Assembly (NCBI GenBank): GCA_024642205.1 | Contig: JAHEBQ010000014.1 | Span: 1-64,000, forward strand | DNA from: Planctomycetaceae bacterium | GTDB lineage: Bacteria > Planctomycetota > Planctomycetia > Pirellulales > Pirellulaceae | DNA: 64,000 bases | Direction: 5' to 3' | Shown here: positions 46,671 through 56,285 of the stretch, piece by piece | How the letters are laid out: each line of letters starts with the position of its first letter | Numbering within the stretch: position 1 is the first letter of the stretch | Program-made: the position numbers and the translations under genes | The notes under the pieces: generated by a model | Databases searched by the model: none | What the model was told of the DNA's origin: nothing | What the model saw: only the letters and a program-made list of their open reading frames with translations

Positions 46671-47759
46671 ATGAAGTTCCAGGTATTTGGCTGTCCCAGT
46701 TGCCACCAGCCGTTTCAGGTTTCCGAAACCCAAGCCGGCCAGGTGGTGCATTGCCCTTCCTGTACTCAATCCGTCGAAATTCCAGTCAACACGTTCGTGG
46801 AAATTCAACCCATGGCTGCTGGACAGCCGGTTTGTTCATGTCCAATCTGCAAAAGGCAATTTGGTATCACGCCCGATATGCTGGGACAAACTGTCGGTTG
46901 TCCGCACTGTCAAGCCAGTGTTCTGGTGGAGTCGCCGATTTCCCCGCCCGAGATCTTGCAGGCACCTGCAATCATCACCGACTCCACGGCTGGCAGAAAC
47001 AAGACCAGGACCCGTCAGCGTTGGAAGTCACGCACCCAGCCGGGTGATTCGAAAGACGCGTTTGCACCCGGCGCTGAAAAATCGGAGCCCGCGACGACAT
47101 CGGATTCCAGGTTACCATTGGCTCCCGTTCGTCGTTCAGATGGACTCAAACCGGCACGCAGCGAACCGGCGGTTTCCGGAGTGTTAAAGCCGATCAGCGA
47201 AAATCGAAATCGGGAGGACATCGATCCGCCGTCCCGGAAACCGGGCTCAAAATCAGCTTCCAAAAAACGTGGCGACGACCCCATTGAGCCGCGAAAAAAG
47301 GATGGCCGCGGGTCGCCCGAAACCGCTCGTGTACCGGGCGCGTTGTCCAGCACCCCAATCAAACCAGGGGTGCCTCATGTCGCGAGCCCCGAGGCCGAGT
47401 TGGATCAAGCCGATCGGTCAGTCCCGGAAGTGAAACCCGATGAGGAATCCGACCAGCCGGAAACAACCGATCAACCTGGCTCGATCGACCACTGGTTGCC
47501 ACCCCGATTCGACGTGCTCGATCCCAGCCGGATGCGACTCAAAACGGGAAAGGGCCAGTTTCAGGTCATCCTGCCCGACGGGAACGGTGGCATGAAGCAG
47601 ATCGACCAGCGTCTGGTGCGAGTCGAGCACGAAGGTACTCAAGTTGCCTTGGTTGCGATGACGGAAAAAGAGAAAAAGCGACGCCGCTTGATTCAGAATA
47701 TTGTTGCAATTGTGATCGGTATCATCATCATGGCAATTGCGTTTTCCCTGTTGGTTTAG
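46671..47759 (+). CDS. Membrane protein with two N-terminal zinc ribbons
   Basis: A protein of 362 residues. Two ribbons open the protein: CPSCHQPF...CPSCTQ and CPICKRQF...CPHCQ, each C-x2-C-x(15-16)-C-x2-C, as in MJ0042-like zinc fingers. A long Pro/Ser/Arg/Lys/Glu-rich linker follows (about 100-270). One membrane helix closes the protein (NIVAIVIGIIIMAIAFSLLV). The likely topology is a cytoplasmic zinc-binding head tied to the membrane by its C-terminus. Function is unknown; such proteins are frequent in planctomycetes. It converges with galE, only six bases away. Confidence 0.72.
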   Translation: MKFQVFGCPSCHQPFQVSETQAGQVVHCPSCTQSVEIPVNTFVEIQPMAAGQPVCSCPICKRQFGITPDMLGQTVGCPHCQASVLVESPISPPEILQAPAIITDSTAGRNKTRTRQRWKSRTQPGDSKDAFAPGAEKSEPATTSDSRLPLAPVRRSDGLKPARSEPAVSGVLKPISENRNREDIDPPSRKPGSKSASKKRGDDPIEPRKKDGRGSPETARVPGALSSTPIKPGVPHVASPEAELDQADRSVPEVKPDEESDQPETTDQPGSIDHWLPPRFDVLDPSRMRLKTGKGQFQVILPDGNGGMKQIDQRLVRVEHEGTQVALVAMTEKEKKRRRLIQNIVAIVIGIIIMAIAFSLLV

Positions 47760-47765
47760 AGTTGA

Positions 47766-48752
47766 CTATTGCTTGTGATACCCGGTCGGATTTTCACGAT
47801 GCCAGCGCCATGCTGTTTCGATGATGGGCTTCGGTGATCGGTACTTCGGTTCCCAGTCCAATACCGTTCTTGCCAACGAAGCGTCTGCAATGAGTTCCGG
47901 TGGATCGCCTGGGCGGCGGGCACCGATGACCTCTGGAATCGCGACACCGGTAACCTCGCGACAGGTGTCGATAATTTGTCGAACACTGTACCCGTTGCCG
48001 GTTCCAAGGTTGACTTTGATCCCTTTGCCGGGTTCGAGGCGTTCCATCGCTGCCAAGTGGGCGTCAGCCAGATCGTCAACATGGACGTAGTCGCGAACAC
48101 AGGTTCCGTCGGGAGTGGACCAGTCGTCACCATACACGGTGATGTGCTCGCGCTGCCCCAGGGCGACTTGGAGCACAATCGGAATCAAGTGCGATTCGGG
48201 GTCGTGGTCTTCGCCAATTCCGCCCAGCGGCGAAGCGCCGGCCGCGTTGAAGTAACGCAATGCCGCAAACCCAAAACCGTACGCCCGGGCATAGTCCTCA
48301 AGCGTTTTTTCAATCACCAGCTTGGTAAATCCATAGGGGTTCACCGGTTCCTGCTTTTCGGACTCTGAAATCGGAAGGACCGATGGTTCGCCATACGTTG
48401 CGCAGGTGCTTGAGAATACCAGTTTCCTGACATCGCACTGCCGCATTGCTTCGAGCAGTTCCAACGTTGCTACCACATTGTTCTGATAGTATTTCGCTGG
48501 TGCAATGACCGATTCGCCCACCAGTGCACATGCCGCAAAATGCATCACCGCGTCAATTTGGTGGTCGACAAGCAGCTGTTTCACCAACGGGCGATCGCTC
48601 ATGTCCCCGATGACCAACCGGCCTGCCGACACGGCCGCAGCGAAACCCGTTGAAAGATTGTCAAGTACGACGATTTGATGCCCGGCCCGGTCCAACTGGC
48701 GAACCATATGCGAGCCAATATACCCTGCCCCACCAACGACCAACACGTTCAT
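47766..48752 (-). CDS. galE: UDP-glucose 4-epimerase
   Basis: GalE interconverts UDP-glucose and UDP-galactose. The 328-residue protein has the NAD-binding VVGGAGYIGSHMVRQL opening, DAVMHFAACALVGESV, the catalytic serine in VFSSTCATYG, and YGFTK with Tyr and Lys of the Y-x3-K pair. RYFNAAGASP and VRDYVHVDDLADAH are the substrate-binding blocks. It should supply UDP-galactose for the glycosyltransferases encoded beside it. Confidence 0.95.
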   Translation of the reverse strand: MNVLVVGGAGYIGSHMVRQLDRAGHQIVVLDNLSTGFAAAVSAGRLVIGDMSDRPLVKQLLVDHQIDAVMHFAACALVGESVIAPAKYYQNNVVATLELLEAMRQCDVRKLVFSSTCATYGEPSVLPISESEKQEPVNPYGFTKLVIEKTLEDYARAYGFGFAALRYFNAAGASPLGGIGEDHDPESHLIPIVLQVALGQREHITVYGDDWSTPDGTCVRDYVHVDDLADAHLAAMERLEPGKGIKVNLGTGNGYSVRQIIDTCREVTGVAIPEVIGARRPGDPPELIADASLARTVLDWEPKYRSPKPIIETAWRWHRENPTGYHKQ

Positions 48753-48917
48753 CGCAATAATCCAATTTTCCGGCTGGGGTGACTAAGTACCAAAAAGCTG
48801 CCGTATTATTCTAACCGAGTTCGGATTCCCATCACATTCTGGCTCGAAACGGGGTCGTGAGTGGCTTCGTCGAGGCTGAATTGGTTCTTGTTAAGGCTCT
48901 GGACTGTTAATTTGGTC

Positions 48918-48990
48918 TTGGGAAGTTGAGGCGCCGACCGAGACCTGTTTTTTGCTTTGGCCCTGTTCGGTCGAAGGCTCAATTTCCCAA
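48918..48990. repeat. Long inverted repeat between galE and glycosyltransferase gene
   Basis: TTGGGAAGTTGAG (48918-48930) and CTCAATTTCCCAA (48978-48990) pair over 13 bases with one G-U. Inside, GACCGA (48936-48941) and TCGGTC (48967-48972) add six more pairs around a 25-base loop. It starts 24 bases downstream of the minus-strand glycosyltransferase stop codon. No T-tract follows on that strand, so it may be a terminator-like or mRNA-stabilising hairpin, or a small palindromic repeat. Confidence 0.6.
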
Positions 48991-49014
48991 ATGCTCCCAG
49001 TTACCGGCATCGAG

Positions 49015-51027
49015 CTAGGCCACACGGCGAAACGGGGCAGCCGCAACTTGGCCCGCGGAGACAAGGTGGTTTACGGTCCGTTTGGGGTCATGCTGATCAT
49101 ACCATCGCCGTGAGAATTCCAGGGCTGTCGCGCGGTAATGGTCAAAATGGTTGACGATTTCGTCGACGCAGTCCGGCAAATCATCCTGGCCGGCGGCCAC
49201 GACGCCCACTCGACCGATTGGCAGCTGGCGAGAATCACCATCAAACGGCCACTCAAAGGTTCTTAGTTTGACCTGTTTGATGCTGGCCGTCGAATCGTGG
49301 AAGGCATTGGTCAGCGAAAACTCGACGAGACAAGCTTCGGATTCAAATTGGAACAGGGAGTTGACTTTTTGCGTCGAAATTCGATAGCCAAGTACACGAC
49401 GGGATTTTCCGATCACTTGGCCCGTGGCGTTTTTCTGGGTCAATTCAATTTGACAGTAGATGCCGGATTTTTTCGGCCAATGCCAATCGAATTCGAGCAC
49501 CATCACGTTTTCATGGGGCTCCCGCTCCACCGAAAAATCAAACGGGTGACTGTGCCGGTCAAATGACAGTATGCCACCAGGCAGCGGTACATTTTGGCGG
49601 TTCCAGGCGAAGTCGCGCGAATCAATTGTCCGCCGTGAACTCGCATGCTCCATCACATCGTCGACGTGTTGAAAGATCGGTTCAGCAATCTGTTCGGCCA
49701 ACCAGCTGCCAGCTGGAACGATCACTGGCTTGCCGCACGCGAGAAGTTCGCCCAGCACTCCGGCGCGACGACTGAAATATACGCGGCTGTCATAATACAG
49801 GAGTCCGCAATCGGTCGACTTTATCAAATTGACGTAGTCGTCGTGATCCAGCGGGTGTGAAAAATATTTGATGGGTGATTCCGTTTTTCGAAACGCATCC
49901 TCCGTTTCAGTCGGCAACGTCAGCTCGATTTTTTCATGTTTGGCATACCATTTTCTGGACGGTCGTTGAACAACGACTTGAACATTTCCCGTCGATAAAT
50001 GGTTTGGCCAGATTTTCTCAACCAATGGTTGGAGATATTCGAGATGGCCTTTTTCGCGTCGAACTTCTCCAGGACAAGTGATTCGTAACGGTTTGCGAAA
50101 TTCAGCAGGAGGTGTTTGGATGGAATCAACGGCAGGTGCAGCGGCGATTGCCTCCAGATTTGGGTCGGATGGATCCGTGCGGGACCCACCCGGATAGCTG
50201 GGTGACGAGTCCAGGTTTCTACGAGATTCGGATTGATGAAGAACGTTGGCCAGGTCGTGTTCGCGGATGGCAAGAATCGGTTCGCGGCGGGCTGGAGAAA
50301 ATTCGGGCGAAACGGGATAGGGAAGAAGTTCAAAATCGCCCACTCCCAGCTGGCTGTATTGATCGACCAGGATATCGGACGTCGCGTAAAAGTGAATTGA
50401 ATGTGACGACAACCTGGCAAGCGCCGCCAGAAAACACGAACGAATCGCCCGCGAAATGTGTTCCTGGCCTTCGTACTCCGGGGTCCGGCCCTCGAACAGG
50501 TTGAAGTGAAACTGCAAGTGCCAATGCGTCTGACGAGTCTTGGGGTGATTCGAAAGGTAGACGGCCAGACCCATCAATTCCAATTCGGAAACGGTGGTCA
50601 AGAACGCGTGGTCGCCTGGTAATTGCAGCAAGGGATGAAAGAATCGCTCGCAATCGGTGGCGAATCTTCGGACAAATCCTTCGCGTCGGCGGCAATGCCG
50701 GTATCGCTTGAGTAAATTCCAGGCGCGCCGGCGTCGACTCGCAACCTGTTGATTCATCGGTATGGGGCCATCACTGCGGGTCAAATGCTGAAGCCCCGCC
50801 AGAAAGCTGACGGGTTGATACGTTGTTTCACGAAAGACCCGGCGAACGTTTCCCAGGCGATCGATGCCTGCGGACTCGCTTGTGGATTTCCGCTTGAATG
50901 CACGGTTAACCCCGATGGTTGTCATGAATCCAAGTTCGTTCGCCGCCCGTGCGATGCAGTCTACGTAATCAAAATGATGACCTCCCGGCTTGCATAGCGA
51001 ATGATCAATCAGAAAAAAGTTGGCCAC
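49015..51027 (-). CDS. Glycosyltransferase-like protein, 670 residues
   Basis: The GTG at 51027 has AGGGAG seven bases upstream and is preferred to the TTG at 51117. The N-terminal half has a GT-B-like arrangement (NFFLIDHSLCKPGGHHFDYV, near the start, recalls donor-side glycine loops). The second half has RITCPGEVRREKGHLEYLQP, CGLLYYDSRVYFSRRAGVLG and ELLACGKPVIVPAGSWLAEQ, the E-x7-type donor-binding region of GT4-like transferases. About 200 C-terminal residues look beta-rich and carry no known motif. It probably transfers a sugar in surface-polysaccharide synthesis. Donor and acceptor are unknown. Confidence 0.68.
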   Translation of the reverse strand: MANFFLIDHSLCKPGGHHFDYVDCIARAANELGFMTTIGVNRAFKRKSTSESAGIDRLGNVRRVFRETTYQPVSFLAGLQHLTRSDGPIPMNQQVASRRRRAWNLLKRYRHCRRREGFVRRFATDCERFFHPLLQLPGDHAFLTTVSELELMGLAVYLSNHPKTRQTHWHLQFHFNLFEGRTPEYEGQEHISRAIRSCFLAALARLSSHSIHFYATSDILVDQYSQLGVGDFELLPYPVSPEFSPARREPILAIREHDLANVLHQSESRRNLDSSPSYPGGSRTDPSDPNLEAIAAAPAVDSIQTPPAEFRKPLRITCPGEVRREKGHLEYLQPLVEKIWPNHLSTGNVQVVVQRPSRKWYAKHEKIELTLPTETEDAFRKTESPIKYFSHPLDHDDYVNLIKSTDCGLLYYDSRVYFSRRAGVLGELLACGKPVIVPAGSWLAEQIAEPIFQHVDDVMEHASSRRTIDSRDFAWNRQNVPLPGGILSFDRHSHPFDFSVEREPHENVMVLEFDWHWPKKSGIYCQIELTQKNATGQVIGKSRRVLGYRISTQKVNSLFQFESEACLVEFSLTNAFHDSTASIKQVKLRTFEWPFDGDSRQLPIGRVGVVAAGQDDLPDCVDEIVNHFDHYRATALEFSRRWYDQHDPKRTVNHLVSAGQVAAAPFRRVA

Positions 51028-51119
51028 GGGCCGGCTCCCTGGCGTCGGCTTGTCAGGCAAGCCTTGCCAATTGTCTGTGGTGCGGAATTCGGCCGATGGT
51101 AGTGGCAAAAACGACAAGG

Positions 51120-51333
51120 CGTCAATTGCAACCTCCGACGGGAATCAAAGCGGTCTCAACTGTGGACCCGCCCAGACTACGTGATGGTGAGTCGAAATCA
51201 ACGCTTGCGACCAGGCGGTTCCAACTCGTTGAGCGAACATCGCTTTTGTCTGGCGGGTTGAAGTACGGCAGCCCCGATGGCCGGGAGATCCCAACCATGA
51301 GGCCCAGCCGCTAGCAGCGGATTGCAATTGACG
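51120..51333. ncRNA. Possible structured RNA or repeat in divergent spacer
   Basis: The 370-base spacer between two divergent genes (51028-51397) holds nested inverted repeats. CGTCAATTGCAA (51120-51131) and TTGCAATTGACG (51322-51333) are perfect 12-base arms. ACCCGCCCAGAC (51166-51177) and GTCTGGCGGGT (51248-51258) pair over 11 bases with one bulged C. CCGCT-AGC-AGCGG (51308-51320) forms a small hairpin. TTTT follows the outer stem at 51335-51338. No known RNA family is recognised, and the outer stem alone could be chance. Confidence 0.25.
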
Positions 51334-51397
51334 GTTTTCCCTTGAATCCCATAGAAACCAATTCTGGTTTATTTACTTCTACCGTGTCGTCAACCGA

Positions 51398-52309
51398 ATG
51401 TCAGCCAAGAAGAAACACATCATCATTCTGCCGTACTTCTGTCAGGAAGAGGTGAACCGGTATCTGCGTATCGCGCGCCGCCTGAAGTCGTTTCCCGTCC
51501 CGGGGGTCGATTGCGACTTCTTGCTTGCTTCGAGTCCGCGTACGCCGACAAACGACGCCCTGGTTGCTGCCTATTCCGAACTTGGCACGGCAATCCCGTT
51601 TGCATGCCCAACCCAAATATTTGGGTATCCCGAGGGTCCTGGGGCGATGTTCTGGGACTGCATGGAATTTATCGGTCAACGCTATCAGGGCTTTGACGGA
51701 TTCAGTCTCTGGATGGAATCGGACATGGCTCCGATCAAGCCCGACTGGATGGACCGATTATCCGAAGAGTGGTACAGCGGACCCAAGCCGCCGGTCATGA
51801 TGGGCTGTTTTGTCCCCGAAGTGTACAAGTACCGCGTCTTCAAGAAACCGAAACTTATCCTCCACCCACATATCAACGGTGGCGCCTGTTACGCGATGGA
51901 TTTCGCGAGACAGATGCCGGAAGAAGCTCGACGAGGCGTGTTTGATATGGCGGTCTATCAGTACGCCTGCAAGTCGAACCGGGCGCGATTTACCCAGCAG
52001 ATTTCGTTTTCAACGCTCGATCGCGTCCGCCGAGACATGGCTGATCCGAACAAGGTCCTGTTGCATGGTTTCATGCAGGAAAAGGACGCGTTTATTGAGC
52101 AGTGTCTCAAACCGCTGACCGAACGGGAACGCAGTCGAAAGGGCTGGAACCCGGTATTCGATCAGATTGAAACGGCCAGGCGAAAGCTGAGAGTCCAGTT
52201 CGTGCGGCGAGGTCATCGGGCAATGTTGGAAAACATGTTTCTGGCCAAGCAGAAATTCGAAGCGGAAAATCCCGCGATTTACTATCAACCCAATCGCCGC
52301 GTGGCATGA
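51398..52309 (+). CDS. GT-A-like glycosyltransferase candidate, 303 residues
   Basis: HIIILPYFCQEEVNRYLRIA at the start, and FSLWMESDMAPIKPDWMDRL with an E-S-D/D-x-D-like element near residue 110, suggest a nucleotide-diphospho-sugar transferase of GT-A type. HPHINGGACYAMDFARQMPE is a further block that resembles the acceptor-side G-G region of such enzymes. I cannot assign a CAZy family. Its last codon overlaps the next gene (ATGA at 52306-52309), so the two are translationally coupled and probably act in the same pathway. Confidence 0.55.
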   Translation: MSAKKKHIIILPYFCQEEVNRYLRIARRLKSFPVPGVDCDFLLASSPRTPTNDALVAAYSELGTAIPFACPTQIFGYPEGPGAMFWDCMEFIGQRYQGFDGFSLWMESDMAPIKPDWMDRLSEEWYSGPKPPVMMGCFVPEVYKYRVFKKPKLILHPHINGGACYAMDFARQMPEEARRGVFDMAVYQYACKSNRARFTQQISFSTLDRVRRDMADPNKVLLHGFMQEKDAFIEQCLKPLTERERSRKGWNPVFDQIETARRKLRVQFVRRGHRAMLENMFLAKQKFEAENPAIYYQPNRRVA

Positions 52310-53634
52310 TTGCCAGGAAGCGTAACATGAAAGTCGCACAGTTCAACACCTTTCCGTACGGTGGTGCCGCGACCGCTGCCAAACGACTGCATCAACGCCT
52401 GCGACAAGATGGTGTCGACAGTCGGTTCTACTTTCATCGGAACGAGAAAGGCAAGTTGAACGATTCGAGCTTTCAGCCGATCGGGTTTTCCCAACCGAAG
52501 TACGGAGCCTTTACTGGAGCTGTTCAAAAACGAATCCAGCGCCGGAGACAAAAAGAAGTATATCAACTCTACAACGACCACATTGCGCTTCGGCCTGCCG
52601 GCGAAGAGACCTTTTCGATGGCGCAGCTGCCCAATTTGACGAAGCTTGATTGGAGCTCGATCGATGCCGAAATTGTGCATTTGCACTGGATTTCGTTCTT
52701 CGCCGACTACCCGTCGTTTTTTGGTTCAATTCCCGACCACATTCCAATCGTGTGGACCCTTCATGACATGAATGCGTTCACCGGTGGCTGCCATTATTCC
52801 AACGGCTGCACGCGGTTCAAATACGGTTGTGGTAGCTGTCATCAAATCACCCAAAGCGGAAGAAATGATGTCTCGGTCAGCACTTTCAAGGTCAAGCAGA
52901 GGTCACTGAAACACAAGAACATTCACGTGGTGGCGCCCAGCGACTGGATGCGGGAGTTGGCCATGCAAAGCAGGGTCTGGCCCACGCAGACGTCGTTTCA
53001 AACGATTCGGCTGGGGTTCGATTTGCATGCGTTTCACCCGGTTTCAAAATCACAGGCACGCCGCGAATTGGGAATCGATGGCGAAGCAATACTGATTGGA
53101 TTCGGCGCCGAAGACATCAATAACCGCCGCAAGGGCCTGCAACACCTGCTGCCGGCATTAGCAAAACTGACAACCGAACATCACGTCGAATGTGTGGTTT
53201 TCGGATCTGGAGAGATTGAACCCATCGCTGGCGTACCTAAAATCCATCATTTCGGTTATGTCGATTCGGCGAAAAAACAATCGCTTATTTACTCGGCTGC
53301 AGACATTGTGGTCGTGCCCTCCCGGGAGGACAACCAACCGCAAATCGGACTGGAGGCGATGGCTTGTGGAACACCCGTCGTGGCATTCAATGCCGGTGGA
53401 ATACCTGAGTATGTGCGCGATGGGGTGACGGGTCTGATCGCTCGACTGGGTGACGAATCCGACCTTGCAGAGCGGATCAGCTGGTTGATCAACGACCAGC
53501 AAGTCCGGATGGTCATGGGAGAGCGGGCGAGATTGATGATGGAGCGGGAATTCGAACTCGGTCAACAATCTCAAAAGTACTTGTCTGTTTACGACGGCAT
53601 TGTAACGTCGCGCCAATTTTCGAAGTCGGCCTAG
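52306..53634 (+). CDS. Family 4-type glycosyltransferase
   Basis: A protein of 442 residues; its ATG overlaps the previous stop codon, with an alternative ATG at 52327 (MKVAQFNTFPYGGAATAAKR). The GT-B donor domain has IGFGAEDINNRRKGLQHLLP, FGYVDSAKKQSLIYSAADIV and VVPSREDNQPQIGLEAMACG followed by TPVVAFNAGGIPEYV, the E-x7-E region of GT4 enzymes. WTLHDMNAFTGGCHYS and several cysteines (CTRFKYGCGSCHQ) occupy the N-terminal half, as in wcaC/putative colanic-type transferases. It likely extends an exopolysaccharide or glycan. An 11-base inverted repeat spans its stop codon. Confidence 0.9.
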   Translation: MIARKRNMKVAQFNTFPYGGAATAAKRLHQRLRQDGVDSRFYFHRNEKGKLNDSSFQPIGFSQPKYGAFTGAVQKRIQRRRQKEVYQLYNDHIALRPAGEETFSMAQLPNLTKLDWSSIDAEIVHLHWISFFADYPSFFGSIPDHIPIVWTLHDMNAFTGGCHYSNGCTRFKYGCGSCHQITQSGRNDVSVSTFKVKQRSLKHKNIHVVAPSDWMRELAMQSRVWPTQTSFQTIRLGFDLHAFHPVSKSQARRELGIDGEAILIGFGAEDINNRRKGLQHLLPALAKLTTEHHVECVVFGSGEIEPIAGVPKIHHFGYVDSAKKQSLIYSAADIVVVPSREDNQPQIGLEAMACGTPVVAFNAGGIPEYVRDGVTGLIARLGDESDLAERISWLINDQQVRMVMGERARLMMEREFELGQQSQKYLSVYDGIVTSRQFSKSA

Positions 53635-53660
53635 CGTGTCACAATTGTGATTGGCGCGAC
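53607..53660. terminator. Inverted repeat spanning the glycosyltransferase stop codon
   Basis: GTCGCGCCAAT (53607-53617) and ATTGGCGCGAC (53650-53660) are perfect 11-base arms. The loop contains the stop codon and a 12-base perfect palindrome TCACAATTGTGA (53639-53650). There is no T-tract, but the stem is strong. It is probably a terminator or a 3' stabilising hairpin. Confidence 0.45.
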
Positions 53661-53842
53661 ATCCCCAGCGACTCCGGCGGATCTCTCAGGATATGCCGTG
53701 GAGGCCCAATCACGCCGGCGGCCATGGTTGCCAATTTCTGTTGGTTTCCTTCGTCTCGCGATCTGTGTGTTGTGTGTCCGTATAGCAAGTCATTTGCAAT
53801 GAATGGAGGCAGGTTGCATGTTTGGTGATATGGTATACATTT

Positions 53843-53863
53843 GTACCAAATCGTGCTTGGTAC
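53843..53863 (+). promoter_or_regulatory. Inverted repeat upstream of recQ
   Basis: GTACCAA (53843-53849) and TTGGTAC (53857-53863) are perfect 7-base arms separated by seven bases. They lie 61 bases before the recQ start and could be an operator of a dimeric regulator. No known LexA consensus fits. Confidence 0.35.
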
Positions 53864-53924
53864 GCAAGAATTAAGGCTGTTTTTTGCAGCTGCTCTGCTC
53901 GTCAATGAAGGGTGCGTCTTGTCC

Positions 53925-56192
53925 ATGGCCGTCGACTTACGATCCGATTCTCCCGTCTCGAGTTTGAATAACCAACGCCGGCTTGCTGATTCGCTGCAGC
54001 AGTATTGGGGGTTCGGCAGTTTTCTTCCATTGCAGTTGGAAGCGATGCAGGCGGTGATAAATGAACGGGATTCACTGGTCGTATTTCCAACCGGGGGAGG
54101 GAAATCGCTTTGCTTTCAGGCTCCGGCCGTTTGCCGTGAGGGCCTCGGGATCGTGGTTTCTCCACTGATTTCGCTGATGAAAGATCAGGTTGATGCGTTG
54201 CAGGCCTGTGGAATCGAGTCGGCGTTCCTGAACAGTTCACTTTCGCCAGGGGCAGAAATCCAGATCCTGAACCAGATACGTTGCGGCGAACTTCGATTAC
54301 TTTATCTCGCACCGGAGCGGTTGCTCACCGCTCGAATGGAGAAGTTGCTTCAAACAACCACGATTTCTTTTTTTGCCATCGACGAAGCCCATTGTGTCAG
54401 CGAGTGGGGACACGATTTTCGGCCCGAATATCGGGGGCTGAACGTACTGAAACAGAAATACCCGGGCGTTTCGGTACATGCCTACACGGCGACCGCGACG
54501 GTGCAAGTCCGCGATGATATTACGAGGCAGCTGGGGCTGGTGAATCCGGAAATCCTGGTCGGGTCCATGGATCGACCGAATCTGAACTACCAAATTCAAA
54601 GGCGGCAGCCAGGGCGAGACCAAATTGTCGACGTTTTGAGTAAACACAAAGGCGAATCGGGGATTGTGTACTGCATCAGCCGAAAAGAGGTTGAAGCGAC
54701 GTGTGCCGCAATCAATGATCTGGGCTTTTCGTCGCTGCCCTATCACGCCGGTTTGAGTGCCGAGGTTCGCAGGCAAAACCAGGATGCTTTTTTGCGGGAC
54801 GACGTGCAGATTATTGTCGCCACGGTCGCCTTCGGGATGGGTATCGACAAATCGAATGTGCGGTACGTCGTGCATGCCTCGATGCCGAAGTCACTTGAGG
54901 CCTATCAACAGGAAAGCGGCAGAGCCGGGCGCGATGGACTTGAAGCCGAATGTTGGATGTTTTTCAGCAGTGGCGATTTTGTGACTTGGAAGCGGTTGAT
55001 TGATCAATCGGAAACGAAAAGCGGAGCCGAAGCCGCGATGAATTCGCTCAAGTCCATCAGTGATTTTTGCAATGGTGCCGTGTGCCGACACGTCGCGTTG
55101 GCGGCGCATTTTGGCGAGGTGCTGAACGTCGAGACCTGCCATGCATGTGACGTTTGCCTCAACGAACCTGATCTGGTGGATGATCCCCTTACTCTGGGTC
55201 AGAAGATTGTCTCGTGTGTATTTCGATTGGAGCAGCGCTTTGGAGCCGATTATGTTTCACAAATCCTGACAGGATCCCGTGACAAGCGAATTATCGCAAA
55301 CGGGCATGAAAACGTCAGCACCTACGGTTTACTCGCGACGGAAAACAAACGTGATGTTCGGACCTGGATCGAACAGCTGGTCGGACAGGGGTTTCTGGTC
55401 AAATCAGGTGAGTACAACGTGCTGACGATCAGCGAGCAGGGACGAGAATTGTTACGCGGAGAGTCGATTCCGCAATTGACAAAGGCGATCAAGCAATCTC
55501 AGGGGAAATTGACCCCTCCCAGTCACGTTTCCTGGGAGGGGGTCGACCGCGACTTGTTTGACCAGCTCCGGATCTTTCGAGGCAGCGAGGCGAAACGGTG
55601 TCAGGTTCCGGCGTACGTTGTGTTCAGTGATACCGCGTTGCGAGACATGGCACGTTTCCGGCCATCGACGTTGGAGGCGTTTCGAGAAGTCAATGGTGTT
55701 GGCAGACAGAAGCTGACGGATTTTGGTGAGTCGTTTCTTGGTCTGATTCGACGGCATTGCAATTCAACAGGGCTTTCCATGGATGTGAAACCCTCCGCAG
55801 TCCAGTTGAATCCGGGTCAGACTGATTCGGCGAAAAGGCCGAAATTGCCGAATCCGGCATCGCTCGGATCGTTCGAATTTTTCTCTCAAGGGATGACGGT
55901 TGAAGACGTGGCGAGCAAACTGGATCGGGCGATTTCGACGACGCACGGCTACCTGCAGGATTATATCCGGCATCGTAACATCAGTGACGCATCCAGATGG
56001 GTCGATTCGGAGACAATCAAAAAGGTTCGGGCAGCCATCGATCAAGTCGGGATCGGGCCGTTGAAGCCGATTTTCGTCGCGCTCGGCGAACAGGTCAGTT
56101 ACGATCAGATTCGAATCGTGCTTGAATGTGCAAAGAACGAGGTTAGGGACGCGGAACCGGAAGTCGCCCCGGCGGACAACGCGATGAAATAG
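53925..56192 (+). CDS. recQ: ATP-dependent DNA helicase RecQ with C-terminal HTH domain
   Basis: The ATG at 53925 (MAVDLRSD), preceded by GAAGGG, gives 755 residues. Motifs: [15 protein letters not shown] (motif 0), [14 protein letters not shown] (Walker A), [20 protein letters not shown] (II), [11 protein letters not shown] (III), [20 protein letters not shown] and [10 protein letters not shown] (VI). The zinc site has C-R-H...CHACDVC. A winged-helix RQC region, an HRDC domain ([20 protein letters not shown]) and a final HTH_40-like helical domain ([20 protein letters not shown]) follow. RecQ unwinds DNA for recombination and fork repair. The extra C-terminal domain matches the longer RecQ type seen in Bacteroidetes and Firmicutes. 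Confidence 0.96.
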   Translation: MAVDLRSDSPVSSLNNQRRLADSLQQYWGFGSFLPLQLEAMQAVINERDSLVVFPTGGGKSLCFQAPAVCREGLGIVVSPLISLMKDQVDALQACGIESAFLNSSLSPGAEIQILNQIRCGELRLLYLAPERLLTARMEKLLQTTTISFFAIDEAHCVSEWGHDFRPEYRGLNVLKQKYPGVSVHAYTATATVQVRDDITRQLGLVNPEILVGSMDRPNLNYQIQRRQPGRDQIVDVLSKHKGESGIVYCISRKEVEATCAAINDLGFSSLPYHAGLSAEVRRQNQDAFLRDDVQIIVATVAFGMGIDKSNVRYVVHASMPKSLEAYQQESGRAGRDGLEAECWMFFSSGDFVTWKRLIDQSETKSGAEAAMNSLKSISDFCNGAVCRHVALAAHFGEVLNVETCHACDVCLNEPDLVDDPLTLGQKIVSCVFRLEQRFGADYVSQILTGSRDKRIIANGHENVSTYGLLATENKRDVRTWIEQLVGQGFLVKSGEYNVLTISEQGRELLRGESIPQLTKAIKQSQGKLTPPSHVSWEGVDRDLFDQLRIFRGSEAKRCQVPAYVVFSDTALRDMARFRPSTLEAFREVNGVGRQKLTDFGESFLGLIRRHCNSTGLSMDVKPSAVQLNPGQTDSAKRPKLPNPASLGSFEFFSQGMTVEDVASKLDRAISTTHGYLQDYIRHRNISDASRWVDSETIKKVRAAIDQVGIGPLKPIFVALGEQVSYDQIRIVLECAKNEVRDAEPEVAPADNAMK

Positions 56193-56285
56193 CGCCTTTC
56201 GTTGGATTCGGTAACCGTTCGAACTGAATTTTTCGCCAAATCAAACCACGAATTCAAGGCCCTTGCGGTCGAACGGACTGGAGTT

